The translations under genes and the position numbers were made by a program. This document shows positions 17,579 to 27,053 of a stretch of DNA of 64,000 nucleotides, piece by piece. The stretch lies in assembly GCA_023386955.1 (NCBI GenBank), contig JAEWIS010000017.1:78314-142313 (forward strand). Direction: 5' to 3'. The notes beneath the pieces were generated by a model that did no database searches, had not been told where the DNA came from, and was given only the letters and a program-made list of their open reading frames with translations. The stretch comes from Bacillota bacterium (GTDB lineage Bacteria; Bacillota; Bacilli; Paenibacillales; NBRC-103111). Numbering within the stretch: the first letter of the stretch is position 1; each line of letters starts with the position of its first letter.

Positions 17579-17607
17579 ATCCTAACACTCAACTAATAGA
17601 AAGTCAA
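17579..17607 (-). promoter_or_regulatory. Probable ahpC promoter
   Basis: TTGACT (17607-17602), a 17-nt spacer, then TAGGAT (17584-17579) on the minus strand. The rest of the 17454-17893 gap is AT-rich and shows nothing else convincing. Confidence 0.45.
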
Positions 17608-17893
17608 TTCATGGATTTAATATTTACTAGTAATAAATATAAACATTTTGTGAACATACTCAGGGGGTGGGGATAAATCATATATAAGGAATTATTGTAA
17701 AAATTCCCCTTGAAGTTTAATGTGGAGTATTTTATAATGAAAACGTGTGCAAGGGAAGATTACACATACAAACTTTCATCTGTTTGCCCTGTGCATAGAG
17801 TTGGTTTTCCATTGATCCCACAGTCCAAGGAGGCGGTCCTGCATTTCAAATTCATGTTCATCCGAGGCGGCAATTGTTTTGAACTTTTCAAAA

Positions 17894-17907
17894 TGTAACC
17901 GTTGTCA
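17894..17907 (+). promoter_or_regulatory. cre site (CcpA operator) before the pectate lyase gene
   Basis: TGTAACCGTTGTCA matches the consensus TGWAANCGNTNWCA at every defined position. It lies 29 nt before the start codon, where bound CcpA could repress the gene when glucose is present. Confidence 0.75.
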
Positions 17908-17935
17908 CAACGCTTCTAAAACAAGGAGGATGTAA

Positions 17936-19984
17936 ATGATGAATGCCAGTAAACCTGCCCATCCGGGCAAAAGAAAATGGCGGCCGTTGTTAAGCCTGAT
18001 GCTGTCCTTTGCACTGTTACCCGCCGTAGTCCCGGCCGGTGCCGAAGCAGCGGGGGCTTATCCGGGAGCTTGGAATGCCGCCAATATTCAAGGCTCCTCC
18101 AGCCTGGGCACAACCGCATCCAGCTTTGCCAATGGACAGTTCACTCTGTCGGCTTCAGCAGGCAAGCTGCAATCGGCTGACGATAATGTTCATTTTGTCT
18201 ACATGCCGGTTGGAACCGGAGACTTCAGCATTACTGCCAAGGTGGCCTCGGCAACGGGGGTTTCCAACAACACACGGGCCATGCTCATGGTCAAAAAAGA
18301 CCCGGTCACCAATGCCGCCACCTCCCCCAGCTATTCCGTAGCCTTTAATTCGTATACAACACCTTCCATCACCACCTACAAACGCTTCACCAGCGGGGGC
18401 ATTGCCGCATCCAGCAGCACAACTGTCACAGCTCCGGTTTACCTGAAGCTGGAGCGCACGGGGAATGTTTTTAAAACCTACTATTCCACTACCAGCACCT
18501 TCAGCTCTACTCCTTTCCGCTCGGATACGGACTCCGGCAGCACCATCGGGACAGGAAGCGCCTATGTGGGTTTGGCGGTTTCGGCCACCACAGCTGTGTT
18601 CAGTGAAGTGAAGGTGATTCAGAACGGCAGTGTGCTGTATGATTCCGCTTCAGGCACAACACCGACTCCGACCCCAACAGCTACTCCTACGGCAACACCA
18701 ACGGCCACTCCTACAGTTACGCCAACAGCTACGCCAACAGCCACTCCGACTCCGACACCTACCGCAACGGCTACACCCACACCAACGCCTACCGCTACCG
18801 CAACACCTACGCCTGTGACCGGTGATTTATTCGTCGCCCCCAACGGGCTTGACAGCAATCCCGGAACCCTGAGCAGCCCGACTACCTTAACCTCCGCCCT
18901 CACCAAAATCGCTGCAGGCAAAACCATTTACCTGCGTGGCGGCGTTTACGCTTATTCCGTGCCTGTCATTATTGACCGGAACAACAGTGGCAGCTCCACC
19001 AGCAGCCGCAAGAGCATTGTGGCCTACGGCTCCGAAAAGCCGATTCTCGATTTTTATGGCCAAACCTTCGATTCTACCAACCGGGGCCTGCAAATCAACG
19101 GCCATTATTGGCTGGTGAAGGGTCTTGAGGTCAGAGGAGCCGGAGACAACGGCATCTTCATCGGCGGCAACTACAACCGTATCGAAAATGTGGAGACCCA
19201 CCACAACCGGGATTCCGGCCTGCAGATCAGCCGTTATGCCTCCACCGCCGCCTCCATGAGCGAATGGCCCAGCTACAACGAAATTATTAATGTGTATTCC
19301 CACGATAACTATGATCCGGACAACGGCGAGGATGCGGACGGCTTTGCCGCCAAGCTGACCATCGGTCCGGGCAACGTGTTCGACGGCTGTATCGCCGCCT
19401 GGAATACGGATGACGGCTGGGATTTGTACACCAAAACAGACACCGGCCCCATCGGCGTCGTCACCATCCGCAACAGCATCGCCTACAAAAACGGGCAAAC
19501 CTCCGACGGCAACACCACGGCCAACAGCGACGGCAACGGCTTCAAGCTGGGCGGGGATAAAATTGCCGTCAACCACATCGTGCAGAACTCCATCGCTTTC
19601 CAGAACAAAAAACACGGCTTTACCTACAACAGCAATCCCGGCTCCATCCAAATGACCAACAACACCTCCTGGAGCAACGGTCAAAGCAACTTTGCCTTTG
19701 ACTCCGGCACCCATGTGTTCACCAATAACCTGAGCTTCGCCGGCAGCTCCAGTGACAAAACCAGCGGAACGGATGTCTCCAGCACCAACGTCTGGTGGAA
19801 AAACAACAAAAGCACCAATGCCAAGGGGCTCATCGCCGACAGCAGCGACTTCCTCAGCCTGACCCCCAGCGTTACCCGCAATGCCGACGGTTCGCCCAAC
19901 CTGGGCAACTTCCTGAAGCTAGCCTCCGGCAGTGATCTGATCGGCTCCGGTACACCCTCGGGGAAAAATATCGGGGCACGTTAA
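17936..19984 (+). CDS. Secreted pectate lyase, PL9-like, with N-terminal accessory domain
   Basis: The 682-residue protein has a Sec signal peptide (basic start, hydrophobic core to about residue 30, Ala-rich cleavage site 'AGAEAAGA'). It continues with a beta-sandwich of about 200 residues resembling carbohydrate-binding or laminin-like domains, a Pro/Thr linker of about 55 residues made of TPTPTA-type repeats, and a right-handed beta-helix domain opening with LFVAPNGLDSNPGT. 'EDADGFAAKLTIGPGN' matches the PL9 active site, where a Lys acts as base and the Asp residues bind calcium. It should cleave polygalacturonate outside the cell by beta-elimination. The start follows AAGGAGG. The cre site just upstream suggests catabolite repression. 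Confidence 0.88.
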   Translation: MMNASKPAHPGKRKWRPLLSLMLSFALLPAVVPAGAEAAGAYPGAWNAANIQGSSSLGTTASSFANGQFTLSASAGKLQSADDNVHFVYMPVGTGDFSITAKVASATGVSNNTRAMLMVKKDPVTNAATSPSYSVAFNSYTTPSITTYKRFTSGGIAASSSTTVTAPVYLKLERTGNVFKTYYSTTSTFSSTPFRSDTDSGSTIGTGSAYVGLAVSATTAVFSEVKVIQNGSVLYDSASGTTPTPTPTATPTATPTATPTVTPTATPTATPTPTPTATATPTPTPTATATPTPVTGDLFVAPNGLDSNPGTLSSPTTLTSALTKIAAGKTIYLRGGVYAYSVPVIIDRNNSGSSTSSRKSIVAYGSEKPILDFYGQTFDSTNRGLQINGHYWLVKGLEVRGAGDNGIFIGGNYNRIENVETHHNRDSGLQISRYASTAASMSEWPSYNEIINVYSHDNYDPDNGEDADGFAAKLTIGPGNVFDGCIAAWNTDDGWDLYTKTDTGPIGVVTIRNSIAYKNGQTSDGNTTANSDGNGFKLGGDKIAVNHIVQNSIAFQNKKHGFTYNSNPGSIQMTNNTSWSNGQSNFAFDSGTHVFTNNLSFAGSSSDKTSGTDVSSTNVWWKNNKSTNAKGLIADSSDFLSLTPSVTRNADGSPNLGNFLKLASGSDLIGSGTPSGKNIGAR

Positions 19985-20032
19985 CGGCAGCTGTTTGATC
20001 GGTACAATTAATTGTGAAATTATGTAAACATC

Positions 20033-20079
20033 TAAGAAGCTTCCTTCTTGCCTCCTGCAGGAATGAAGCTTCTTTTTTG
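20033..20079 (+). terminator. Terminator of the pectate lyase gene
   Basis: AGAAGCTTC pairs with GAAGCTTCT, followed by TTTTTT. Confidence 0.82.
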
Positions 20080-20086
20080 TGCCGGC

Positions 20087-20127
20087 AAAAAAAGACCCGC
20101 TCCGGAGGTCTTGCTTCCGGTGCGGGG
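20087..20127 (-). terminator. Terminator of leuB
   Basis: On the minus strand CCCGCaCCGGA pairs with TCCGGaGCGGG, followed by TCTTTTTTT. Confidence 0.85.
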
Positions 20128-20169
20128 GAAGGGGCTTGGTTTGGGTATAACGTACTTCCGTGAAATGCG

Positions 20170-21249
20170 TTACGCCTTAATAGCGGCGACAATCAGATCG
20201 CCCATGGTGCCTGTGCCGATAGCCGCGCTCTTGTCGGTAGCGATGTCCCAGGTGCGGTGGCCGGCGTCAAGAACCTCCTTGACCGCCTTCTCTACCGCTT
20301 CGGCAGCTTCATGGTAGCCGAAGGTCAGACGGAACATCAGGGCAACGGACAGAATGGTGGCGATGGGGTTGGCAACACCCTTGCCGGCAATATCCGGCGC
20401 GGAGCCGTGAATGGGCTCGTACAGGCCGAAGCTCCCTTCACCCAGGGATGCCGAGGACAGCATACCGATGGAGCCGGTAAGCATGGCGGCTTCATCGCTT
20501 AAGATGTCGCCGAACATGTTCTCGGTCACAATAACATCGAAGCTGGAAGGACGGCGCAGCAGCTGCATAGCGCAGTTATCCACCAGCACATGCTCCAGCT
20601 CCACATCGGGATAGTCGGCAGCTACACGAATGACCGTTTCCCGCCACAGACGAGAGGTCTCCAGCACATTGGCCTTATCCACAGATGCAACCTTTTTCTT
20701 GCGGGTTTTGGCGATTTCGAAGGCAGAGCGGGCAATCCGCTCCACTTCCTTCACGCTGTATGTGCAGGTATCCACAGCTTCTTGGCCATTGGGGCCTTCG
20801 CGGCGGAGCTTGTCTCCAAAGTAAATGCCGCCGGTGAGCTCACGCACCACAATCAGGTCGGTTCCTTCCAGAACCTCCGGCTTCAGGGTGGAGGCTTCCT
20901 TCAGACAATCGAAAATAACGGCGGGACGGATGTTAGCATAAAGGCCCAATGCCTTGCGGATGCCGAGAAGCCCGGTTTCGGGACGCAGCTCCTTGGGGTT
21001 GGTGTCCCACTTGGGTCCGCCTACGGCGCCCAAAAGTACAGCGTCCGCTTTTTGGCAGATGGCCAGGGTGTCCTCCGGCAGCGGGGTGCCGCGTTCGTCG
21101 ATGGCAATACCGCCGAATAAACCGTATTCCAGCTCAAACTTGTATCCGAACAGCTCTTCGGTGCGCTTCAGTACCTTTTCCGCTTCGGCAATAACCTCCG
21201 GGCCGATGCCGTCACCGGCAATAACCGCGATCTTCTTTGCATCCGACAT
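20170..21249 (-). CDS. leuB: 3-isopropylmalate dehydrogenase
   Basis: This 359-residue NAD-dependent enzyme of leucine synthesis oxidises and decarboxylates 3-isopropylmalate. It has the family opening [13 protein letters not shown], the substrate and metal segment '[21 protein letters not shown]', and '[15 protein letters not shown]' for NAD binding. It stands alone with its own terminator, 16 kb from leuA and the ilv genes in this window and without leuC or leuD beside it, which differs from the B. subtilis ilv-leu operon. A perfect 7-bp inverted repeat about 100 nt upstream may be an operator. Confidence 0.95.
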   Translation of the reverse strand: MSDAKKIAVIAGDGIGPEVIAEAEKVLKRTEELFGYKFELEYGLFGGIAIDERGTPLPEDTLAICQKADAVLLGAVGGPKWDTNPKELRPETGLLGIRKALGLYANIRPAVIFDCLKEASTLKPEVLEGTDLIVVRELTGGIYFGDKLRREGPNGQEAVDTCTYSVKEVERIARSAFEIAKTRKKKVASVDKANVLETSRLWRETVIRVAADYPDVELEHVLVDNCAMQLLRRPSSFDVIVTENMFGDILSDEAAMLTGSIGMLSSASLGEGSFGLYEPIHGSAPDIAGKGVANPIATILSVALMFRLTFGYHEAAEAVEKAVKEVLDAGHRTWDIATDKSAAIGTGTMGDLIVAAIKA

Positions 21250-21348
21250 GGATGAACACTCCCTTGTTCTTACGTTCTTAAGTGTTACTGTAGCTTATAT
21301 TGTGCCATACTTCCAGTGGCCTGCGCCAAGATATAATAACTATGGATT

Positions 21349-21367
21349 CTATAGGCATTTCCTATAG
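21349..21367. promoter_or_regulatory. Inverted repeat upstream of leuB
   Basis: CTATAGG (21349-21355) and CCTATAG (21361-21367) are separated by 5 nt. The form recalls LysR-type operators, but no regulator gene is adjacent. Confidence 0.35.
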
Positions 21368-21399
21368 AGACGATTCTTATGGAATAACCCCCGGCGGTG

Positions 21400-22311
21400 T
21401 TACCGTTTCCCGACCTCAGTTGACTCTGCAGTGAAGATGCGGTACTGCCTGGGCGTTTTGCCGGTTTTGCGTTTGAACAGGCGGTTAAAAAACTTCACAT
21501 CAAAAAAACCCGCCTCTGCAGCAATATCGGCAACCCGGTCGCCGGAGCCCGCCAACCGGACGCAACACCGCTCAATCCGCAGCGTATGAACATAATCCAA
21601 AAAGCCCATCCCCGTCCTGGCGGCAAAACGCCTCCGGAACTGGCGCTCGCTTAAGCCTGCCACAGCCGCAGCCTGGCCTGCAGTTAACCGTTCCACCGCG
21701 TGCTCGCGGATCCAGTGTATAGTCTTGTCCATCAGATCGTCCCGTCCCGCGGCAGGCGCTCCTGTTCCTGCCTGCTCCTCCAGCCGATGAAGCTGGACCA
21801 GCAATTCGGTGAAGCGGGTCTGGAGCATGAGCCTGCTGAAGGGCCTGGGGTTAACGTAATCCTCCAGCATAGCGCCGAACAGTCTGCGGATTTCCCCGTC
21901 CCGGTCCTTCCACTGCTTCCATCCTGGTTCCAGCAGATCCAACCGCTTGTTCAGCATCTCCAGCAGCTGAGCGAATTCCCCGCCCCGGGATACCAGGCTC
22001 TCCAGCAGCTCCGGTCCAAACAGGCAGTTGCAGACGATCAGGCGGTTTTTGGTGGCATCCGCCCCCGCCGGACGGAACACATGGGACGTTCCCAGGGGCA
22101 AATAGAATACATCTCCCGCCGCCACTTCCATCACCGCGTCACCTATGTGCTGATATCCTCTGCCTTCCATCACATAGTTCAATTCGATGAATTCATGGGT
22201 GTGCTCCTCCAGCTGGAAGGATTCCTCCACCCGGTTCATATATAGATCAGGGCCTTCCGCCAGAAAGAGCTCCCTGGGTGTAGTCCAAATATACCGTTTG
22301 GCTTTCTGCAC
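21400..22311 (-). CDS. AraC-family regulator (cupin sensor)
   Basis: This 303-residue regulator starts at a GTG with GGAGGGG upstream. The N-terminal cupin sensor domain (about residues 30-100, with 'HTHEFIELNYV' and AAGDVFYLP) probably binds a sugar. The C-terminal domain carries two helix-turn-helix motifs (about residues 200-295): 'AAVAGLSERQFRRRF' and 'VADIAAEAGFFDVKFFNRLFKR'. It is divergent from the rhamnosidase-like gene, with 139 nt between them. Two direct copies of TGTCCGGAT 22 nt apart lie in that gap and are plausible binding half-sites. It is inferred to activate the hydrolase gene in response to its sugar product. Confidence 0.88.
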   Translation of the reverse strand: MQKAKRYIWTTPRELFLAEGPDLYMNRVEESFQLEEHTHEFIELNYVMEGRGYQHIGDAVMEVAAGDVFYLPLGTSHVFRPAGADATKNRLIVCNCLFGPELLESLVSRGGEFAQLLEMLNKRLDLLEPGWKQWKDRDGEIRRLFGAMLEDYVNPRPFSRLMLQTRFTELLVQLHRLEEQAGTGAPAAGRDDLMDKTIHWIREHAVERLTAGQAAAVAGLSERQFRRRFAARTGMGFLDYVHTLRIERCCVRLAGSGDRVADIAAEAGFFDVKFFNRLFKRKTGKTPRQYRIFTAESTEVGKR

Positions 22312-22338
22312 GGTGCTGTCCCCTCCAGCCGTATGGAA

Positions 22339-22369
22339 TGTCCGGATACACCCTTATTATTGTCCGGAT
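22339..22369. promoter_or_regulatory. Direct-repeat operator between AraC and rhamnosidase-like genes
   Basis: TGTCCGGAT occurs at 22339-22347 and 22361-22369, 22 nt apart (two helical turns), as expected for an AraC-family monomer pair. Confidence 0.5.
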
Positions 22370-22450
22370 CGGCGAAATTCTTCCTTACCTCTTAGTTTAT
22401 AGTATGGGTGTACAATTGCAATTTAAAAATGATGGAGGGTGGCTCTATCT

Positions 22451-25336
22451 ATGCAAAATGACCTTAACATGTGGCAAGCCCGCTGGATATGGGGCGGTGG
22501 TGCAGTCAGCCCCCGCAATGAATGGCGCTGCTTCCGTAAAACCTTTTTCTATGACAATGCAAACGGCAGTGCAAGCCTGAAGCTGACCGCCGATTCCCGG
22601 TACATCCTGTATGTAAATGGTGTACGTTTGGGGAGAGGGCCTGTCCGCTCCTGGCAGTCCGCATTGTCTTATGACGAATATGATCTTACCGGCCTTCTCG
22701 TTCCGGGAACCCGCAATGTTATTGCCGTGCTGGTCAGCCATTACGGAATTCCCACCTTCCAATATTTGCGGGGCAGAGGCGGGCTGCTGGTTCAGCTGGA
22801 AACCACCGGAGAAAATCCGCAAATAGTGCTTGTTACCGACGGGACATGGAAAACAGCGGTATACGAAGGGATGAATCCCTTCACCGCCCGGATGTCCTGC
22901 CAATTGCCGTTTGTGGAATCCTTTGATGCCCGGGTGCAGGATGATGCTTGGACTGGCTGCGGTTACGACGACAGTTTTTGGGAGCCGGCGGATGAGTTGG
23001 GGACTGCCGGTATGGAGCCCTGGACCGGGCTTGTTCCCCGGGATATCCCTATGCTGACGGAAGAACCCGTTTATCCCGTGCGGGTGGAGGAGCTAAACCG
23101 GGTACGGCCGCGGTCATGGGGAACCGTATTGGACCTGCGGAATCATTTTGTCCCCAATAGCCAACATCATGCCAATAACGTGCAATTTACCGGATACTTG
23201 GCCACCGTGATCCGTACAAAGGCTGCGACGAAAGCTACCATCGGCATTCCGGATGGCGGCCGGACCTCCGTTTCTATCAGCCTGAACGGCAACTGGCTGG
23301 ACACATCAGGCTGGTATGGGGAGATGGGGGAGCGTTATCTGGATGTGGAGCTGGCTGCGGGAGATACTTTTCTGCTGATGGATCTCAAGGGGACCATCCA
23401 CGGGCACGGCTTCCATTTCGGGATCCACAGTGAGGAGGCCTTTCAGCTGCTTTCACCTCTTGGGGCGTCCGCAACCACCCCGTTTATGGGCATCGGGCCC
23501 TTCAGCAGCTTTGAGGAGGCTGTGGAGGGGCAAACCTGGGACCCGGAGCCTGCAGGCTATCTTCGTGCACGCGGTATTGCCGGTGTTGGGGAATTGGAGA
23601 ATTTCCGCGATTGGATCAGGCCCTTCAGTAGAGAGCATGTAAGTGACGAGGACCTGTTCGGGCTGTTTGTTTGGACCCCGGAGAAGACGCGCTTGGCGGT
23701 GCCACACACTCTGCAAAATGCGGTGATGGCCAATACAGCCTCAGCTATAATTCCGGTTTTTCCCGGTGCGGATACGGAAATCGTAATTGACTTTGGGCGT
23801 GAATATTCCGGTTATGTGGAGTTTGAGGTAGAGGCCGCAGGGGGTACGATTCTCGATTTGTACGGCTTTGAATATATGCGGAACGGCTGGCGCCATCATA
23901 CCTATCAATTGGATAACACCCTGCGCTACGTGTGCCGGGAGGGCAAACAGCGGTATTCCTCCCCCATCCGCCGGGGCTTCCGTTATCTGGCTGTTGCAGT
24001 ACGCAATGCCTCCGGGCCAGTGCGGCTGCACCGGATGAACCTGCTGCAAAGCAACTATCCCGTGGCCCAGGTGGGCCGTTTCCACTCCTCCGATCCAATG
24101 CTGAATGATATATGGGAAATCAGCCGCCACACCACCCGCTTGTGCATGGAGGATACCTTCGTGGATTGCCCGGCCTATGAGCAGGTGTTCTGGGTGGGGG
24201 ATGCCCGCAACGAAGCCCTGGTGAATTATTACCTGTTCGGCGGAAGCGAAATCGTCAAGCGCTGTCTGAGGCTGGTGCCCGGCTCCCGGTTCCAGTCGGA
24301 GCTGTATGTGGACCAGGTGCCCAGCGGATGGAACAGTGTGATCCCCAACTGGACCTTCTTTTGGATCACTGCATGCGCGGAGTATGTGCAGTTTACGGGA
24401 GACACGGACTTCGCGGCGGAAATGTATCCGCATGTTCGCTCCACCCTGGACGCCTACCGCCAGCGGCTGGATGAGCATGGGCTGTTGAACATGAAGGGCT
24501 GGAACTTCCTGGATTGGGCGCCCATAGACCAGCCCCGGGACGGCACGGTGGCCCACCAGAATATGTTCTTGGCCAAGGCGCTGGACACGGGCGCTTTTCT
24601 GGCGGATTACACGGACCGGACTGGGGGAGCGGAGCTGCGCCGGCAGGCAGAAGAACTGAAAGCAGCCATCAACCGGCGGCTCTGGCGGGAAGAAAAGCAG
24701 GCCTATGTGGATTGTATCCATGCTGACGGCACCTTCTCCCATGTGTTCAGCATGCAGACACAAGTGGCGGCATTCCTGGCCGGCGTGCCTGACGGGGAGA
24801 AGCTGAAGCGGGTGGCAGACATGATCCAATCCCCTCCGGCGGAGTTTGTCCAAATCGGCAGCCCGTTTATGTCCTTCTTCTATCACGAGGCGCTGGCCAA
24901 GCTGGACCGCTACGATCTGCTCTTCGCCGATCTGCGCAGCCGGTACAGCGAGATGGTGGACGAGGAAGCCACCACCTGCTGGGAAACCTACCCCAAGCCG
25001 CTGCAGGAGCGGGCCCACCCGCTGGAGCTGACCCGCAGCCACTGCCATGCCTGGTCCGCCGGGCCGGGGTATTTCCTGGGCAGGCATGTGCTGGGTGTGC
25101 GCGGGGACAGCGACGGCTGGAGCCGGGTCATTGTGGAGCCGCAGATCGGCTCCCTGGACTGGGCCCGCGGCGCCGTGCCCCTCCCCGGCGGCGGCCGGGT
25201 GGATGTGTCGTGGCAGGCGGATAAAGGGAAGCGCACCATCCGCATCCGGGTGGAAGCGCCTGCGGCAGTGGAGCTTCAGGTGATTCCACCTGAAGGCTAC
25301 ACCGCAAGTGTGGAGGAGGTGCGGCTGAGCGAATAG
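22451..25336 (+). CDS. Alpha-L-rhamnosidase-like glycoside hydrolase (GH78 type)
   Basis: The protein has 961 residues from the ATG at 22451, which has GGAGGGT 10 nt upstream; an in-frame GTG at 22439 is closer than ideal to that site. There is no signal peptide. N-terminal beta-sandwich domains run to about residue 500, and a (alpha/alpha)6 catalytic barrel follows, with 'FVDCPAYEQVFWVGDARNE', the GH78 region that holds the general acid. A C-terminal beta domain (LDWARGAVPLPGG) is present. GH78 enzymes release rhamnose from pectins, glycosides or surface glycans. The cytoplasmic location implies import of oligosaccharides. The divergent AraC regulator is the probable control. A sibling family with another sugar specificity cannot be excluded. 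Confidence 0.8.
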   Translation: MQNDLNMWQARWIWGGGAVSPRNEWRCFRKTFFYDNANGSASLKLTADSRYILYVNGVRLGRGPVRSWQSALSYDEYDLTGLLVPGTRNVIAVLVSHYGIPTFQYLRGRGGLLVQLETTGENPQIVLVTDGTWKTAVYEGMNPFTARMSCQLPFVESFDARVQDDAWTGCGYDDSFWEPADELGTAGMEPWTGLVPRDIPMLTEEPVYPVRVEELNRVRPRSWGTVLDLRNHFVPNSQHHANNVQFTGYLATVIRTKAATKATIGIPDGGRTSVSISLNGNWLDTSGWYGEMGERYLDVELAAGDTFLLMDLKGTIHGHGFHFGIHSEEAFQLLSPLGASATTPFMGIGPFSSFEEAVEGQTWDPEPAGYLRARGIAGVGELENFRDWIRPFSREHVSDEDLFGLFVWTPEKTRLAVPHTLQNAVMANTASAIIPVFPGADTEIVIDFGREYSGYVEFEVEAAGGTILDLYGFEYMRNGWRHHTYQLDNTLRYVCREGKQRYSSPIRRGFRYLAVAVRNASGPVRLHRMNLLQSNYPVAQVGRFHSSDPMLNDIWEISRHTTRLCMEDTFVDCPAYEQVFWVGDARNEALVNYYLFGGSEIVKRCLRLVPGSRFQSELYVDQVPSGWNSVIPNWTFFWITACAEYVQFTGDTDFAAEMYPHVRSTLDAYRQRLDEHGLLNMKGWNFLDWAPIDQPRDGTVAHQNMFLAKALDTGAFLADYTDRTGGAELRRQAEELKAAINRRLWREEKQAYVDCIHADGTFSHVFSMQTQVAAFLAGVPDGEKLKRVADMIQSPPAEFVQIGSPFMSFFYHEALAKLDRYDLLFADLRSRYSEMVDEEATTCWETYPKPLQERAHPLELTRSHCHAWSAGPGYFLGRHVLGVRGDSDGWSRVIVEPQIGSLDWARGAVPLPGGGRVDVSWQADKGKRTIRIRVEAPAAVELQVIPPEGYTASVEEVRLSE

Positions 25337-25521
25337 CGGAAGCATTTTTCCGTTATGAGGACGGGATCCGCTTATCCCAGCCGTTAGCGGAAGCCATTTT
25401 CCGCTAACGGCCTGATGCAGAGAGGTCCACGCCCAGTGAGCACGGTTTAGCGGAAATCTCTTTCCGCTATCCAGCGAGTCACCCCCATTCGGGAGATAAT
25501 AGCGGAATATGTGTTCCGCTA
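25333..25521. repeat. Intergenic repeat cluster B (TAGCGGAA/TTCCGCTA hairpins)
   Basis: Four hairpins share the word TAGCGGAA...TTCCGCTA: 25333-25356, 25381-25410 (12-bp perfect stem CCGTTAGCGGAA, 6-nt loop), 25448-25469 and 25500-25521. Core starts are 25334, 25385, 25448 and 25500, giving steps of 51, 63 and 52 nt, the same geometry as clusters A and H. They lie between convergent genes, before a pair of true terminators. The hairpins lack U tracts. Confidence 0.8.
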
Positions 25522-25560
25522 AAAAATCTCGGCCCTTCTCCTCGGCCTCACTTTTACAAC

Positions 25561-25625
25561 AAAAAAACTCCGGATCACTATTGATCCGGAGGCTCCGACC
25601 GGCCCAACCTCGGGCCGGTTTTTTT
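25561..25625. terminator. Pair of back-to-back terminators
   Basis: CTCCGGATCA/TGATCCGGAG (25568-25591) has seven A residues on its left and so serves the minus-strand permease. ACCGGCCC/GGGCCGGT (25598-25619) is followed by T7 and serves the plus-strand hydrolase. Confidence 0.88.
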
Positions 25626-25646
25626 ATATTTTAGACTAAGCTGCTC

Positions 25647-27053
25647 CTATTTCCCGGTCCGGTTCAACGCGCTGTGGCGGTATCCATAAAGGAAATAGAT
25701 GCCCAGGCCAATAACCAGCCAAACTCCAAACGCCATCCACGTGAACATCTCCAGCTGCAGCATCAGGTAACCGCAGGAGAGTACGCTCAAGCTGGAAATC
25801 ACAGGCACCCAAGGAACCCGGAAGCCGCGCCGGAGCTCCGGCTGGGTATGGCGCATCACCCATACGCCAAGGGATACCACAGAGAAGGCAAACAGCGTGC
25901 CGATGCTGGTCAGACTGGCCAGACGGCCCAGCGGAATGAATCCGGCAATCACAGTAACAACCGCACAAATCATCCAGGTATTTACCGCAGGTGTATGGGT
26001 TTTGGCGTTCATGCGGGACAGAATACCCGGCAGCAGGCCGTCGCGGGACATGGCGTAGAACAAACGGGATTGTCCGAACAGCAGCACCAGCAGCACAGTG
26101 GTAATCCCGGCAATGGCACCAAGGGACAGAAGACCGGCAGCCCAGTCCTGACCGATATATTCAAGGGCAAAAGCAACGGGGTTCTTGACGTTAAGATTCG
26201 TATAAGGCACAATCCCCGTCAAAACCAGGGATACGGCAACATAGAGCAGCGTACAGATAGCCAAGGACGAAATAATGCCGATGGGCATGTCCCGCTGGGG
26301 ATTGCGTACTTCCTCCGCCGCAGTGGATACACTGTCAAAGCCGATGTAAGCGAAGAAAATGGCGCTGGCTCCGGAGGCGACACCCTGGAAGCCGAAGGGC
26401 ATAAAAGGCGTCCAGTTGGACGGCTTCACATACCAAACGCCGATCACAAGGAACAGCAATACAACCGCAATCTTAATGAACACCATGAGAGTGTTAAAAC
26501 GGGCGGTTTCCTTCACGCCCCGGGTAAGCAGGAAGCCGATCAGGAGGATGATCGCTGCCGCCGGCAAATCAAAGTAGGTGCCGTTGGCCGGATCGAAGGC
26601 GCTTGAAAGCGCATGGGGAATATGCAGTCCGAAGCCGTTTAAGAGACTTTGGAAGTAGCCTGACCACCCACTGGCCACGGCCGATGCGGCGACCCCGTAT
26701 TCCAATATCAGGTCCCAGCCGAGAATCCACGCCAGAAGCTCACCGAAGGCAGCGTAGCTGTATGTGTACGCGCTTCCCGCCGCAGGGACGGTAGAGGCAA
26801 ACTCCGAATAACAGAGCGCCGCGAACACACAGGCAATACCCGCAATAATAAAAGATAAGACCAACGCCGGCCCGGCATGCTCCGCTGCCGCCACACCGGT
26901 AATAACAAAAATGCCCGTACCGATAATACAACCCACACCCAGCATCGCAAGATCAAAGGCTCCCAAAGACTTGCTCAGCCTCACACCGCCGCCGTGACCC
27001 CCGTCATCCGCGCCGAGTAAAGTCGCAACGCTTTTCCTTCGAAACAAATTCAT
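25647..27053 (-). CDS. APC-family amino-acid permease (cationic amino-acid transporter type)
   Basis: The protein has 468 residues from MNLFRRKSV; an ATG six codons earlier is possible. It has about 12 to 14 membrane spans. The family motif is GVGCIIGTGIFVITG in the first span, with the unwound GTG substrate-binding loop, and the Pro/Gly-rich 'EFASTVPAAGSAYTYSYAAFGE' follows. It resembles B. subtilis YfnA and the CAT family, which import amino acids by proton symport. It is transcribed alone. Upstream (27072-27603) are repeat cluster C and the terminator of the next operon. Substrate unknown. Confidence 0.88.
   Translation of the reverse strand: MNLFRRKSVATLLGADDGGHGGGVRLSKSLGAFDLAMLGVGCIIGTGIFVITGVAAAEHAGPALVLSFIIAGIACVFAALCYSEFASTVPAAGSAYTYSYAAFGELLAWILGWDLILEYGVAASAVASGWSGYFQSLLNGFGLHIPHALSSAFDPANGTYFDLPAAAIILLIGFLLTRGVKETARFNTLMVFIKIAVVLLFLVIGVWYVKPSNWTPFMPFGFQGVASGASAIFFAYIGFDSVSTAAEEVRNPQRDMPIGIISSLAICTLLYVAVSLVLTGIVPYTNLNVKNPVAFALEYIGQDWAAGLLSLGAIAGITTVLLVLLFGQSRLFYAMSRDGLLPGILSRMNAKTHTPAVNTWMICAVVTVIAGFIPLGRLASLTSIGTLFAFSVVSLGVWVMRHTQPELRRGFRVPWVPVISSLSVLSCGYLMLQLEMFTWMAFGVWLVIGLGIYFLYGYRHSALNRTGK

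Noticed and set aside
17710..17898. 62-codon open frame before the pectate lyase gene
   Set aside because: It overlaps the cre site and promoter region, lacks a ribosome binding site and resembles no protein.
25333..25521. Series of intrinsic terminators
   Set aside because: The hairpins have no U tracts; the real terminators lie just beyond at 25561-25625.
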